Shown: in pieces, positions 50,501 through 59,409 of the stretch
How the letters are laid out: each line of letters starts with the position of its first letter
How positions within the stretch are numbered: position 1 is the stretch's first letter
NCBI GenBank assembly: GCA_947493175.1
Contig: CANLQD010000001.1
Coordinates: 1,026,748-1,090,747 of the forward strand
Reading direction: 5' to 3'
Length of the DNA stretch: 64,000 bases
From: an uncultured Flavobacteriaceae bacterium
GTDB taxonomy: Bacteria; Bacteroidota; Bacteroidia; Flavobacteriales; Flavobacteriaceae
The notes under the pieces: model-generated
Told to the model about the DNA's origin: nothing
What the model saw: the letters and a program-made list of their open reading frames with translations, nothing else
Database searches by the model: none
Translations under genes and position numbers: made by a program

Positions 50501-53500
50501 AACTTTCGGCTCTACCGGGACGTGGACCCAAGAAAGTACTACAGGGCCGAATGCGACCATTACCCAAAACCCCTCCGATAGTAATGTGGCCGAAATTTCG
50601 ATTACCCCGGGGAACACCTATGTCTTCCGTTTTACGACCAACTATCCCGGTTGCCCGAATTTGTTCGATGAGGTAACTGTAACCTCGAGCACAAAGCCTT
50701 CCGTAGATCCGGAAGCGGGGCCCGATCAAATCCTTTGTCAGCCAGAATTGACCCCCGCCAATACGACCACCCTAGCAGGAAATACACCTCCGGGTGATGT
50801 AGATACCGCTACCTGGCGTTTTGCATCAGTCCCTAGCGGAAGTGTTGCCGTAATCGATACTCCCAACAGCAGTACGAGTACACTATCTGGATTATCGGTT
50901 CCCGGCATCTATATATTGGAATGGAATTTCTCCGTTGGAAATTGTTCCGACACTGCGGATGTCGTTCGAATCGAGGTTTTTGAAGCACCCTCGACCGCGG
51001 ATGCAGGCCCTGATCAACCCAATGCCTGCCAGCTGGATGTTGCCATGAATGCGGTACCACCAACGGCCGGAATCGGCACATGGAGTTTTGAAAATCCAAC
51101 GGACGATCCTTCGGGCGGAGCCGTGATCATCGATAGTCCGAACAGCCCTACCACCACACTGTCGAACATTACGACCTTGGGTACGTACCGCCTTACATGG
51201 ACGGTAACAAACGGCACTTCGTTCACGTCCGGAGCCTGTGCTCCATCGGTTGATACTGTAGACATAACCTTTACCGACGTACCGCCATCGACTCCTGAAG
51301 CGGGGGAAGATCAAGAATTTTGTGATGCGACCCAAACAAACTTGGATGCGGATGCCTTGGCCATCGGCACCGGAACCTGGACGCAAACGGCAGGTCCAGG
51401 GGTTACAGAAGCAGGAAACGCAGCAAACATTACCGCTCCGAACAATCCAAACAGCTTGGTGCTAGGCCTGGAACCGGGTATCTACGAGTTTACTTGGACC
51501 GCAGAAAACGGAGGTTGTACGTTGGCCGATACCATGCAAGTCGAAATTATTGGACAACCCGTAACCTCGGAAGCCGGCCCAGATCAAACCATTCAACAAT
51601 TCGCTCCCTTGACCCTTGATGCGGATACTCCCGCCATTGGCGAAGGTACTTGGTCACAACTTTCAGGTCCGACTACCGCCAATTTTGTCAACGTCAATGA
51701 TCCTGACACGGAGGTTTTCGGTATTGATGTGGGCACCTATGAGTTTGAATGGACCGTTTCCAATGGAATCTGTTCCGAGGTGTCCGACACGATGACCGCT
51801 ACTATTGTGGGGCAGGCCGATTTGGAACTGACTAAATCCGTCAATCCAGTGAATGTCAATGCCGGAGACACGGTAACCTTTACCATCTCCCTGTTCAACA
51901 ATGACGCCAACGGCCAGTCCGATGCTACTGGAGTCTCGGTCAGAGATGTGATTCCCAATGGATACGAAGTAGTTTTGGGCAGCGTCAGTAATGACGGTAT
52001 TTACAATCCCGGTAACCTAACAATCATTTGGGAAGATCTTACTGTTTTGAATGCCAATACGTTGGATTTGACTTTCGAAGCCATCGTCAATGCAACCGGT
52101 TCGTATGAAAATAGTGCGGAAATTACGGCTAGCGACACTTTCGACCCTGATTCTACGGTCGGCAACGGTGTCGCTACCGAAGATGATCAAGATGATGCTT
52201 CTATAAACATACAATCGGCCGATCTTCGACTATCCAAGACCGTGAGTCCGACACAGGCTAGTGTCGGGGAGACCGTTACCTTCACCCTGACCGTCACCAA
52301 CGACGGTACGGCCGATGCCACCGGGGTCGCGGTGACAGACCTGGTGCCCGATGGCTACACCGTCCAGACGGTGAACGATGCCGGTACCCAAAGCGGTAGT
52401 TCCGTCAGCTGGACCGGTCGCTCCGTAGGCGCCTCATCGAGCATTTCCGTCAGCTTTACCGCAACCGTCGACGCCCCTACCCAAACGGCAGGGGAGTACT
52501 TGAACACCGCCGAGATAACCGCTAGCGACCAACAGGACCCGGACAGCGGACCGGCCAACGACGACGGCGACCAGAGCGAGGACGACGAGGATTCCGCCGC
52601 CGTCACCCTCGAAGATATAGACCTGGAGCTGGCCACGAGCCTGAGCCCTACCGCAGGGAACATCGGGGACCGTGTCACCGTGACCGTGAACCTGGCCAAC
52701 AACGATGCCGCCGCCAATGGTGACGGCACGGGGATCACCGTGGTCGAGACCTTGCCGGACGGCTACGATATCGTAGGGGGCACCATTAGCAACGGCGGGG
52801 TCTTCAATCCCGGTAACCTGACCATAACCTGGAGCGGGCTGTCGGTGGCCAACGGGGCCGACATCGACCTGACCTACGACGTGACGGTCAACGGGAGCGG
52901 AAACTATACCAGCATCTCGGAAATCACGGCGAGCGACCTGCCCGATATCGACAGTACCCCAGACAACGGGATCGCTTCCGAGGATGACTACGACACCGCG
53001 ACATTTACGATACAATCGGCCGATCTTCGACTATCCAAGACCGTGAGTCCGACACAGGCTAGTGTCGGGGAGACCGTTACCTTCACCCTGACCGTCACCA
53101 ACGACGGTACGGCCGATGCCACCGGGGTCGCGGTGACAGACCTGGTGCCCGATGGCTACACCGTCCAGACGGTGAACGATGCCGGTACCCAAAGCGGTAG
53201 TTCCGTCAGCTGGACCGGTCGCTCCGTAGGCGCCTCATCGAGCATTTCCGTCAGCTTTACCGCAACCGTCGACGCCCCTACCCAAACGGCAGGGGAGTAC
53301 TTGAACACCGCCGAGATAACCGCTAGCGACCAACAGGACCCGGACAGCGGACCGGCCAACGACGACGGCGACCAGAGCGAGGACGACGAGGATTCCGCCG
53401 CCGTCACCCTCGAAGATATAGACCTGGAGCTGGCCACGAGCCTGAGCCCTACCGCAGGGAACATCGGGGACCGTGTCACCGTGACCGTGAACCTGGCCAA

Positions 53501-56500
53501 CAACGATGCCGCCGCCAATGGTGACGGCACGGGGATCACCGTGGTCGAGACCTTGCCGGACGGCTACGATATCGTAGGGGGCACCATTAGCAACGGCGGG
53601 GTCTTCAATCCCGGTAACCTGACCATAACCTGGAGCGGGCTGTCGGTGGCCAACGGGGCCGACATCGACCTGACCTACGACGTGACGGTCAACGGGAGCG
53701 GAAACTATACCAGCATCTCGGAAATCACGGCGAGCGACCTGCCCGATATCGACAGTACCCCAGACAACGGGATCGCTTCCGAGGATGACTACGACACCGC
53801 GACATTTACGATACAATCGGCCGATCTCAGCTTGGTAAAAGACATAAGCGCTACCTCAAGCAATACACCCAATATTGGGGAGACTGTAGTCTTTGAACTG
53901 CGCTTGACCAATGACGGACCCAGTGTTGCCACCAATGTAAGAATAGAGGATTTTGTTCCGAGGGGATATACCTTAACAACCATTAATAACGGAGGAACCG
54001 CCATTGCCGGAACCTTGCTTAGTTGGGATATCGCTTCGGTAGCCGTGGGTACGACCATCGTTTCTTACGAAGTCACGGTCAACGAACCCTCGGGCGATAT
54101 CGACGAGTACCTTAACATTGCGGAGGTGACCCAAAGTGACCAGGAGGATCCTGACAGTGAACCCTTCAATGACGATGGCGACCAAAGCGAAGACGATGAG
54201 GATTTTTATGAGATTACGCCACAGCTCATTGATTTAGAACTTACAATGACGGCCAGCGATTCAAACCCCAATGTAGGAGATACGGTGACCTTCAACGTAC
54301 TCCTAAGCAACAACGGGGGAACATTGGCCGATGGCGTTGCCATCGAAAGCCTCTTACCAGCTGGATTTACGAACATTTCGACCATAAGCAATGGTGGTAT
54401 TGCGACCGGGAATACGGTAGATTGGAACGGCCTAACGGTACCTGTCGGTTCCAATACGCTGACGCTTAGTTTAACGGCGGAGGTAATCGCTCCCACCGGA
54501 GCTAGCGGTGAATACATCCCGACTTCACAGGTCGTCGCTGCCAATCAATATGATACGGACAGCCAACCTAACAACGATACCGGTAACCAAAGTGAAGATG
54601 ATGAAGACGCTGTAAGCCTAACCATACAGATTGCCGACCTAAGTTTGGAAAAATCCGCGAACAGCGACGCCCCCAATGTTGGAGATACGGTGGTATTTAC
54701 GTTGACGATTACCAATTCAAGCAGTATAACAGCTACCGGCGTGGCCGTAGCAGATATTTTACCTGCTGGTTTTACGCTGACAAATGTCAACAATGGAGGA
54801 ACCGCCCTCGGTAATACGGCCTCTTGGAACGGCTTATCCGTCTTAGGCAACGGTGGTAGCACTTCCCTAACGTACGAAGCTACCGTGAACGCACCCACCA
54901 GTGCGCCTAACGAATATCAAAACACCGCAGAAATTACCGCCAGCGACCAATTTGATCCTGATAGTGACCCCTCTACCGGAATCGGAGTAGATGAAGATGG
55001 CGACGGGAATGGAGACGATGACGACGAGGATCAGTTGAACCTGCCCCCTGCCATCGGTGACCTTTCCTTAACGAAAATCGTAGTAGATAACGATATCAAT
55101 CCCAATGTTGGGTCTGAAATCAGTTTTGAAATCACGGTGTTTAACGATGGCCCCAGTGAGGCACAAAATGTAGAGGTAAGCGATCTACTTCCTAGTGGCT
55201 TTGATTTTGTGCTGTACAGTGCCACCTCTGGAATCTACAATGAAACCACGGGCCTATGGCGCGTAGGGGATATTCGTAGCGGGGAAACCGAAACACTGGT
55301 CATCGATGTATTGGTCAATGCCGCTGGGGACTATAGCAATACTGCCGAGGTAATACGTTCCGATGTTTTTGACCCGGACTCTACCCCCAACAATGCCATT
55401 GCCAGCGAGGACGATCAGGATGAGGTCGTGGTTACCCCCACCGATTTTATTGACATCTCCTTGGAGAAAACGGTGAACAATCCCAATCCGGATGTCGATG
55501 ACGTCATTACGTTTACGCTTTCGGTAAACAATTCGGGACCTAGTGATGCAACCAATGTTCAGGTCTTGGATCAACTACCTTCCGGTTTTACCTATATCAG
55601 TGACACCGGTTTAGGAGCCTACGATGCTTCTACGGGTATTTGGAACATTGGTACCGTAGCCAATGGAACATCAGCCACTATAGCCATTGACGTTCGAGTG
55701 AACACCTCTGGCAATTACCTAAATATTGCGGAAATAATCTCTCATAATGAATTGGACGCCGATTCAAGCCCAAACAACAATATTGCTACTGAAGACGACC
55801 AAGCAGCTGTCGAGATAATACCAAGTGATTTGGTGGATATTTCAGTTACCAAAACAGCCGATACCCTTACCCCGGACATTGGTCTAAACATTGTCTTCAC
55901 GGTTACCGTGACCAATGACGGGCCGAGCGATGCTACCAGCATTGTTGTCACCGATCTCTTGGCTTCAGGATATACTTTTGTCAGTGCCAACCCTTCTACG
56001 GGAACCTATGAGCCTTTGAACGGATCTTGGACGATTGGAAATCTACCGGATGGAACCACCGAAACCATCGTGATTACTGCCACGGTACTCGCCTCAGGAA
56101 ACTACACGAATACCGCGGAGCTAACCGATGTGGCCGAGTTCGATATCGACTCTGAAGCGGCCAACAACGATGCCACGGAAGACGATCAGGCCACGGTGAA
56201 CCCTAGCCCAATGATGGTTTCCGACCTATCGCTTCAAAAAACGGTCAGTAATACCACTCCGGATGTGGGGGAAACAATTGAATTTACCATCGACCTGACC
56301 AATGAGGGGCCGAACGATACCCGAGGGGTATCGGTCTCCGACCTCATCCCTACCGGATACACCTACGTTTCGCATAATGCCACCTCGGGCAGCTATGACG
56401 AGACAACCGGTATCTGGAACTTGAACAGAATTGTTTTCAATGCAACGACGGAGACCTTGAACATATTGGTCACCGTAAATCCGACAGGAGACTACAATAA

Positions 56501-58445
56501 TGTCGCAGAGATAGTAACAAGTGATAATAATGATCCCGATTCAAGCCCTGGCAACGGAGTACTTACAGAGGATGACCAAACGGAGCAAGGTACGGTACCT
56601 GTCCCCATTGCGGACCTCTCCCTGTTAAAAACGGTTGACAATGAATTTCCCGATGTTTCCGAGAATATTACGTTCACCCTTACCCTGACCAATGATGGCC
56701 CTAGCGAGGCCACAGGTATTGTCGTCACGGATCTTTTGGAAGATGGTTACAGTTTTATCTCGGATGACAGCGGCGGAAGTTATGATGCCATAACTGGTCT
56801 TTGGAATGTAGGAAGCCTGTCTAGTGGGGCTACGGCCATACTAAACGTCACAGCGGGCATTATTTCCACAGGAAGCTATGATAATATAGCTGAGCTGACC
56901 GCCGTGAACGAACGGGATCCGGACAGCAGCCCGGGCAATGATGATCTATCCGAAGACGACCAAGCTTCTCAAGGTACCCTGCCAAGAGTAATTACCGATA
57001 TATCGGTCGATAAAACAGTTGACAATCCGAACCCCACGGTAGGTGCCCAAATCATTTTTACGGTCACCGTAACCAATGATGGACCCAGTGACGCGACCGG
57101 TGTCATTATCGAAGATATCATCGCCTCTGGTTATACGTTTGTATCGGCCACAACCTCTGTCGGAAGTTATACGGAGAACATTGGCTCATGGAACGTGGGG
57201 AACTTGGCCAATGGCGCCACCGAAACCCTTGAAATCACGGTAATCGTACAACCGAATGGCAACTATTCGAACATTGCCGAGTTAATCGCCCTAAATACCT
57301 TCGATCCTGACTCCTCCCCCGACAACAACCTAAACTCGGAAGACGATCAGGATACGGTAACCCCGAGTCCGACCGGACTGGCCGACCTTTCGTTGACCAA
57401 AACGGTAGACAACACCACCCCAAATGTGGGTGATATGGTGGAGTTCACACTCAACGTTACCAATTCAGGGGATAGCGACGCCACTGGTGTCGAGATAACC
57501 GACCTACTTCCGGAAGGTTTCGATTACCGGTCTCACGTCACCACCATTGGAATCTATGATGAGCAATCCGGTATATGGCGTACCAACGGCATTATACCCA
57601 ATGGAACTACGGAAACCCTAATCATCCTGGCCGCGGTAAATAGCCCCTCGGACGTAGCGGATGCCTATCGCAACCGAGCGGAAATTACCGCTAGCGACCA
57701 GACCGATCCCGATAGCGACCCATCATCCAGTTTCGACAGTGATGATTATGCCGATTCCCAAGATGATGACGATGAAGCCAGTGTCTTGGTAACTCCCCAA
57801 ACCGTTGATATTGCGGTAGAAAAAACAGTAAACGTGCCGGACCCAAGCATTGGTGATGCCATTGTATTTACCATTACCGTTTCGAACCTTAGCGATATAC
57901 AAGCGACGCGAATCGGAATTGAGGAACTATTACCTGCTGGCTACGAATACCGCTCGCATACCAGCTCAAGCGGCGTGTATGATATCATGGAAGGTATTTG
58001 GAACCTCGACACCTTAGCACCGCAAAGCACGGAAACGCTAGACATTACCGTCCTCGTTTTGGAAGAGGAAGATTATATGAATACGGCATCTATTGCCTTT
58101 GTAGACCAGTGGGACACCGACCCCGACAACGATGCTTCAAGTGTAACCATTCAACCAGGTTGCTTGCACGTATTCAATGAGTTCTCCCCGAATGGCGATG
58201 GAGTCAATGACGTTTTCAAAATTGTCTGCATTACCCGATATCCGAACAACGTCTTGAAGGTATATAACCGATGGGGAAACATCGTCTTTGAACAACGAAA
58301 TTATAACAATTCCTGGGACGGTACCTCAAACGGACGTGCCACCATCACAAGTGATAAAAAACTCCCGGAAGGTACCTATTATTATGTACTAGACCTCGGC
58401 GATGGTTCCAAACCGCGACAAGACTGGTTATATATAAACAGATAA
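47580..58445 (+). CDS. Giant secreted adhesin: PKD/REJ-like repeats, 16 DUF11 repeats, gliding-type (T9SS type B) C-terminal domain
   Basis: 3621 residues. Signal peptide (FLPICIAFLVCFLNAVNAQ). Up to about residue 1410 there are roughly 15 Ig/PKD-like repeats, each with an AGPDQ-x-C type start and GTW-x-Q-x-SGP plus Y-x-FRWTV blocks. From there to about 3520 there are 16 DUF11 repeats (ADLSLxKTV, TFTLTVTNxGPSDATGV, NTAEITASDxxDPDS with a DDQDE-type acidic end). The final ~95 residues are the CHU_C/gliding-motility C-terminal domain (FNEFSPNGDGVNDVFKIVC, VYNRWGNIVFEQ, PEGTYYYVLDLGDG), the type B signal for T9SS export and surface attachment. Repeats 2+3 are duplicated as 4+5 at DNA level. PorP/SprF and OmpA genes follow directly, as in most such adhesin loci. 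Confidence 0.9.
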   Translation: MTSKNNSTKRWFLPICIAFLVCFLNAVNAQNCSVNAGIDTNICENTPFTLTGSSSGNVLSGPVWSQVSGPSVIIDNPTDVNSSVTGLLGGNTYVFRLSADCTDGSTQTQDVSVTVQPISIANAGENIASCPDSAGNISVTGNNPTNPGEVGTWTIEGANNAGITINFPNSSTTTLDLPENRAGTTTLRWTIRGPDYGPGQFCESFDEITITNYGGELPVDAGPDQSLDRCYTVTQSTRLNASYGGANLNGQQGSWSFVSGPSTPSFSNPSNNRSNVSNLIEGTYILRWTVSGPCASGQDTVTIVVDEATQDITTAGVLDNTIQYCDPSITTATLEGIPPQYSGETVEWTQTGGSAASILNSTNSTTQVSGLSSTGGPYTFAYTITNATTGCDDTETVTIQYSTNPINITANGGADIVAGCGITEVDIPFTTSGNGSNSFSIISGPESSALVAPGTFTAINSNPLSIDFDAEGTYSVQLRRAVSGSVQTGCDVSNDVINVTISRPPDGSNAGTPQILACNVTSTALVGNTPTVGTTLWSQISGPGTATISDAYIPNPTVSDLVPGIYVFKYTVTGGLGCTPPAESTVSVEVSSDSPLVIDAGTDQTVCFGTPVILDAQAPPAAFLTGTWTVDSAPAGASLSFEDENDPNTVVSGLDDPNETYVLRWRVANPNDASCPPPGEDTVTITTNSTQGPTVSNAGPDQCLSQGTTTVTLTGNEPAVDETGTWSAVPNTGITFADPNQFNTTATISVEQDYELTWTIAKTAPGCQTSTDTVEVAVGAPASADAGPDQDACSDTFVMAATTSSGGSGTWSQLTGPGGVTIDDVTSPTATFTFTFSGQYSFQWTVSNGSCSSDTDEINITVGIPPTTASVGSDITVCNATNTVLSANNFDANIETGFWSLLSGAPNTPSIADVNDPNTTVTNLVTGSYTFRWTIAGSQNCPTTFDDLVVDVFAPANAGPDLDLCEVDNFLLEATFGSTGTWTQESTTGPNATITQNPSDSNVAEISITPGNTYVFRFTTNYPGCPNLFDEVTVTSSTKPSVDPEAGPDQILCQPELTPANTTTLAGNTPPGDVDTATWRFASVPSGSVAVIDTPNSSTSTLSGLSVPGIYILEWNFSVGNCSDTADVVRIEVFEAPSTADAGPDQPNACQLDVAMNAVPPTAGIGTWSFENPTDDPSGGAVIIDSPNSPTTTLSNITTLGTYRLTWTVTNGTSFTSGACAPSVDTVDITFTDVPPSTPEAGEDQEFCDATQTNLDADALAIGTGTWTQTAGPGVTEAGNAANITAPNNPNSLVLGLEPGIYEFTWTAENGGCTLADTMQVEIIGQPVTSEAGPDQTIQQFAPLTLDADTPAIGEGTWSQLSGPTTANFVNVNDPDTEVFGIDVGTYEFEWTVSNGICSEVSDTMTATIVGQADLELTKSVNPVNVNAGDTVTFTISLFNNDANGQSDATGVSVRDVIPNGYEVVLGSVSNDGIYNPGNLTIIWEDLTVLNANTLDLTFEAIVNATGSYENSAEITASDTFDPDSTVGNGVATEDDQDDASINIQSADLRLSKTVSPTQASVGETVTFTLTVTNDGTADATGVAVTDLVPDGYTVQTVNDAGTQSGSSVSWTGRSVGASSSISVSFTATVDAPTQTAGEYLNTAEITASDQQDPDSGPANDDGDQSEDDEDSAAVTLEDIDLELATSLSPTAGNIGDRVTVTVNLANNDAAANGDGTGITVVETLPDGYDIVGGTISNGGVFNPGNLTITWSGLSVANGADIDLTYDVTVNGSGNYTSISEITASDLPDIDSTPDNGIASEDDYDTATFTIQSADLRLSKTVSPTQASVGETVTFTLTVTNDGTADATGVAVTDLVPDGYTVQTVNDAGTQSGSSVSWTGRSVGASSSISVSFTATVDAPTQTAGEYLNTAEITASDQQDPDSGPANDDGDQSEDDEDSAAVTLEDIDLELATSLSPTAGNIGDRVTVTVNLANNDAAANGDGTGITVVETLPDGYDIVGGTISNGGVFNPGNLTITWSGLSVANGADIDLTYDVTVNGSGNYTSISEITASDLPDIDSTPDNGIASEDDYDTATFTIQSADLSLVKDISATSSNTPNIGETVVFELRLTNDGPSVATNVRIEDFVPRGYTLTTINNGGTAIAGTLLSWDIASVAVGTTIVSYEVTVNEPSGDIDEYLNIAEVTQSDQEDPDSEPFNDDGDQSEDDEDFYEITPQLIDLELTMTASDSNPNVGDTVTFNVLLSNNGGTLADGVAIESLLPAGFTNISTISNGGIATGNTVDWNGLTVPVGSNTLTLSLTAEVIAPTGASGEYIPTSQVVAANQYDTDSQPNNDTGNQSEDDEDAVSLTIQIADLSLEKSANSDAPNVGDTVVFTLTITNSSSITATGVAVADILPAGFTLTNVNNGGTALGNTASWNGLSVLGNGGSTSLTYEATVNAPTSAPNEYQNTAEITASDQFDPDSDPSTGIGVDEDGDGNGDDDDEDQLNLPPAIGDLSLTKIVVDNDINPNVGSEISFEITVFNDGPSEAQNVEVSDLLPSGFDFVLYSATSGIYNETTGLWRVGDIRSGETETLVIDVLVNAAGDYSNTAEVIRSDVFDPDSTPNNAIASEDDQDEVVVTPTDFIDISLEKTVNNPNPDVDDVITFTLSVNNSGPSDATNVQVLDQLPSGFTYISDTGLGAYDASTGIWNIGTVANGTSATIAIDVRVNTSGNYLNIAEIISHNELDADSSPNNNIATEDDQAAVEIIPSDLVDISVTKTADTLTPDIGLNIVFTVTVTNDGPSDATSIVVTDLLASGYTFVSANPSTGTYEPLNGSWTIGNLPDGTTETIVITATVLASGNYTNTAELTDVAEFDIDSEAANNDATEDDQATVNPSPMMVSDLSLQKTVSNTTPDVGETIEFTIDLTNEGPNDTRGVSVSDLIPTGYTYVSHNATSGSYDETTGIWNLNRIVFNATTETLNILVTVNPTGDYNNVAEIVTSDNNDPDSSPGNGVLTEDDQTEQGTVPVPIADLSLLKTVDNEFPDVSENITFTLTLTNDGPSEATGIVVTDLLEDGYSFISDDSGGSYDAITGLWNVGSLSSGATAILNVTAGIISTGSYDNIAELTAVNERDPDSSPGNDDLSEDDQASQGTLPRVITDISVDKTVDNPNPTVGAQIIFTVTVTNDGPSDATGVIIEDIIASGYTFVSATTSVGSYTENIGSWNVGNLANGATETLEITVIVQPNGNYSNIAELIALNTFDPDSSPDNNLNSEDDQDTVTPSPTGLADLSLTKTVDNTTPNVGDMVEFTLNVTNSGDSDATGVEITDLLPEGFDYRSHVTTIGIYDEQSGIWRTNGIIPNGTTETLIILAAVNSPSDVADAYRNRAEITASDQTDPDSDPSSSFDSDDYADSQDDDDEASVLVTPQTVDIAVEKTVNVPDPSIGDAIVFTITVSNLSDIQATRIGIEELLPAGYEYRSHTSSSGVYDIMEGIWNLDTLAPQSTETLDITVLVLEEEDYMNTASIAFVDQWDTDPDNDASSVTIQPGCLHVFNEFSPNGDGVNDVFKIVCITRYPNNVLKVYNRWGNIVFEQRNYNNSWDGTSNGRATITSDKKLPEGTYYYVLDLGDGSKPRQDWLYINR
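52209..53009 (+). repeat. 801-bp in-frame tandem repeat, unit 1
   Basis: Encodes two DUF11 domains (267 residues). It is repeated immediately downstream with no difference that I could see; the match continues over 818 nt with a period of 801. It is GC-rich (40 of 60 at 52321-52380, against 26 of 60 at 51961-52020). Confidence 0.9.
53010..53827 (+). repeat. 801-bp in-frame tandem repeat, unit 2
   Basis: Second copy plus 17 nt of the next repeat start (through GGCCGATCT). Identity at synonymous sites shows that the duplication or conversion is recent. Confidence 0.9.
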
Positions 58446-58477
58446 AAGCGATGGCAACCTATATCAACTCGATCAAC

Positions 58478-59398
58478 ATGAAAAAGCACTATTTATACAT
58501 TATTACCTCGGTCTTGGTTTTCAGCTATTTTAGTGGAACGGCCCAACAAGACCCACAGTTTACACAATATATGTACAATACGATCAGCGTGAACCCCGCC
58601 TATGCCGGTTCAAGAGGGCACCTATCGATTTTAGGATTATATAGAACGCAGTGGGTCGGTATCAACGGAGCACCGGAGTCGCAGGTGCTGGCGGTAGACG
58701 GCCCGGTAGGCCGCAATGTAGGCTTGGGCATTGTTTTGATCAACGATCAACTGGGGCCTTCGAACGAAACCTTCTTTGATGCCAACTTTTCGTATACGCT
58801 CCGTTTGAACGACACGGACAAACGCCTGAGCTTCGGACTAAAGGGTGGGGGGCGCTTGTTCAATGTAGATTTTACAAAAGGTAGTTTTGAAGATCCAGAC
58901 ATCGCTTTTCAGAACAACATCAACAATCAATTTCTACCGACCATAGGTGCAGGTGTTTATTACCATACCCAAAAAAGCTATCTAGGCTTTGCCGTCCCGA
59001 ACTTTTTTGCGGAAGAACACTACGATGCCGAAGAACTGAACATCGCAACGGAACGCTTGCATTACTTCATCATCGGTGGTACCGTTTTCGATATTAACCC
59101 TGACCTGAAGTTAAAACCTGCTTTTTTTGTCAAATGGGTCCCAGGAGCACCGCTCATAGCCGATGTTTCGGCCAATGCCTTGATAAAGGAACGGCTGTCG
59201 TTAGGCCTGGCCTACCGTTGGGACGATTCTTTTTCCGCGCTGATGGGGCTTAACTTATCCAGAAAAATGACCTTGGGATACGCTTATGACTTCACCACCA
59301 CCAATCTCAGAAATTACAATTATGGAACACACGAACTCTTTCTGAGGTATGAATTCAAATCCCAGGAACGAAAATTCAAATCCCCCAGATTCTATTAA
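58478..59398 (+). CDS. PorP/SprF family type IX secretion membrane protein
   Basis: 306 residues from MKKHYLYIITSVLVF (58478; nine more codons upstream are open but precede the signal peptide). The mature start QQDPQFTQYMYNTISVNPAYAGSRG is the family signature. It is followed by a beta-barrel-type pattern (VGLGIVLINDQLGPSNETF, LSFGLKGGGRLFNVDFTKGS) and an aromatic end. SprF-type proteins sit in the outer membrane and are needed for secretion or attachment of the type B adhesin encoded beside them. The gene begins 32 nt after the adhesin stop and ends 11 nt before the OmpA-type gene, forming one operon. Confidence 0.9.
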   Translation: MKKHYLYIITSVLVFSYFSGTAQQDPQFTQYMYNTISVNPAYAGSRGHLSILGLYRTQWVGINGAPESQVLAVDGPVGRNVGLGIVLINDQLGPSNETFFDANFSYTLRLNDTDKRLSFGLKGGGRLFNVDFTKGSFEDPDIAFQNNINNQFLPTIGAGVYYHTQKSYLGFAVPNFFAEEHYDAEELNIATERLHYFIIGGTVFDINPDLKLKPAFFVKWVPGAPLIADVSANALIKERLSLGLAYRWDDSFSALMGLNLSRKMTLGYAYDFTTTNLRNYNYGTHELFLRYEFKSQERKFKSPRFY

Positions 59399-59409
59399 GA
59401 AAGCTATCT

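Noticed and set aside
52434..53816. Two identical 193-codon minus-strand frames
   Set aside because: They are identical only because the underlying 801-bp coding repeat is duplicated; antisense shadows.
52209..53827. Possible CRISPR-like or phase-variation repeat array
   Set aside because: Only two long coding units, in frame with protein domains; no short repeat-spacer pattern anywhere in the window.
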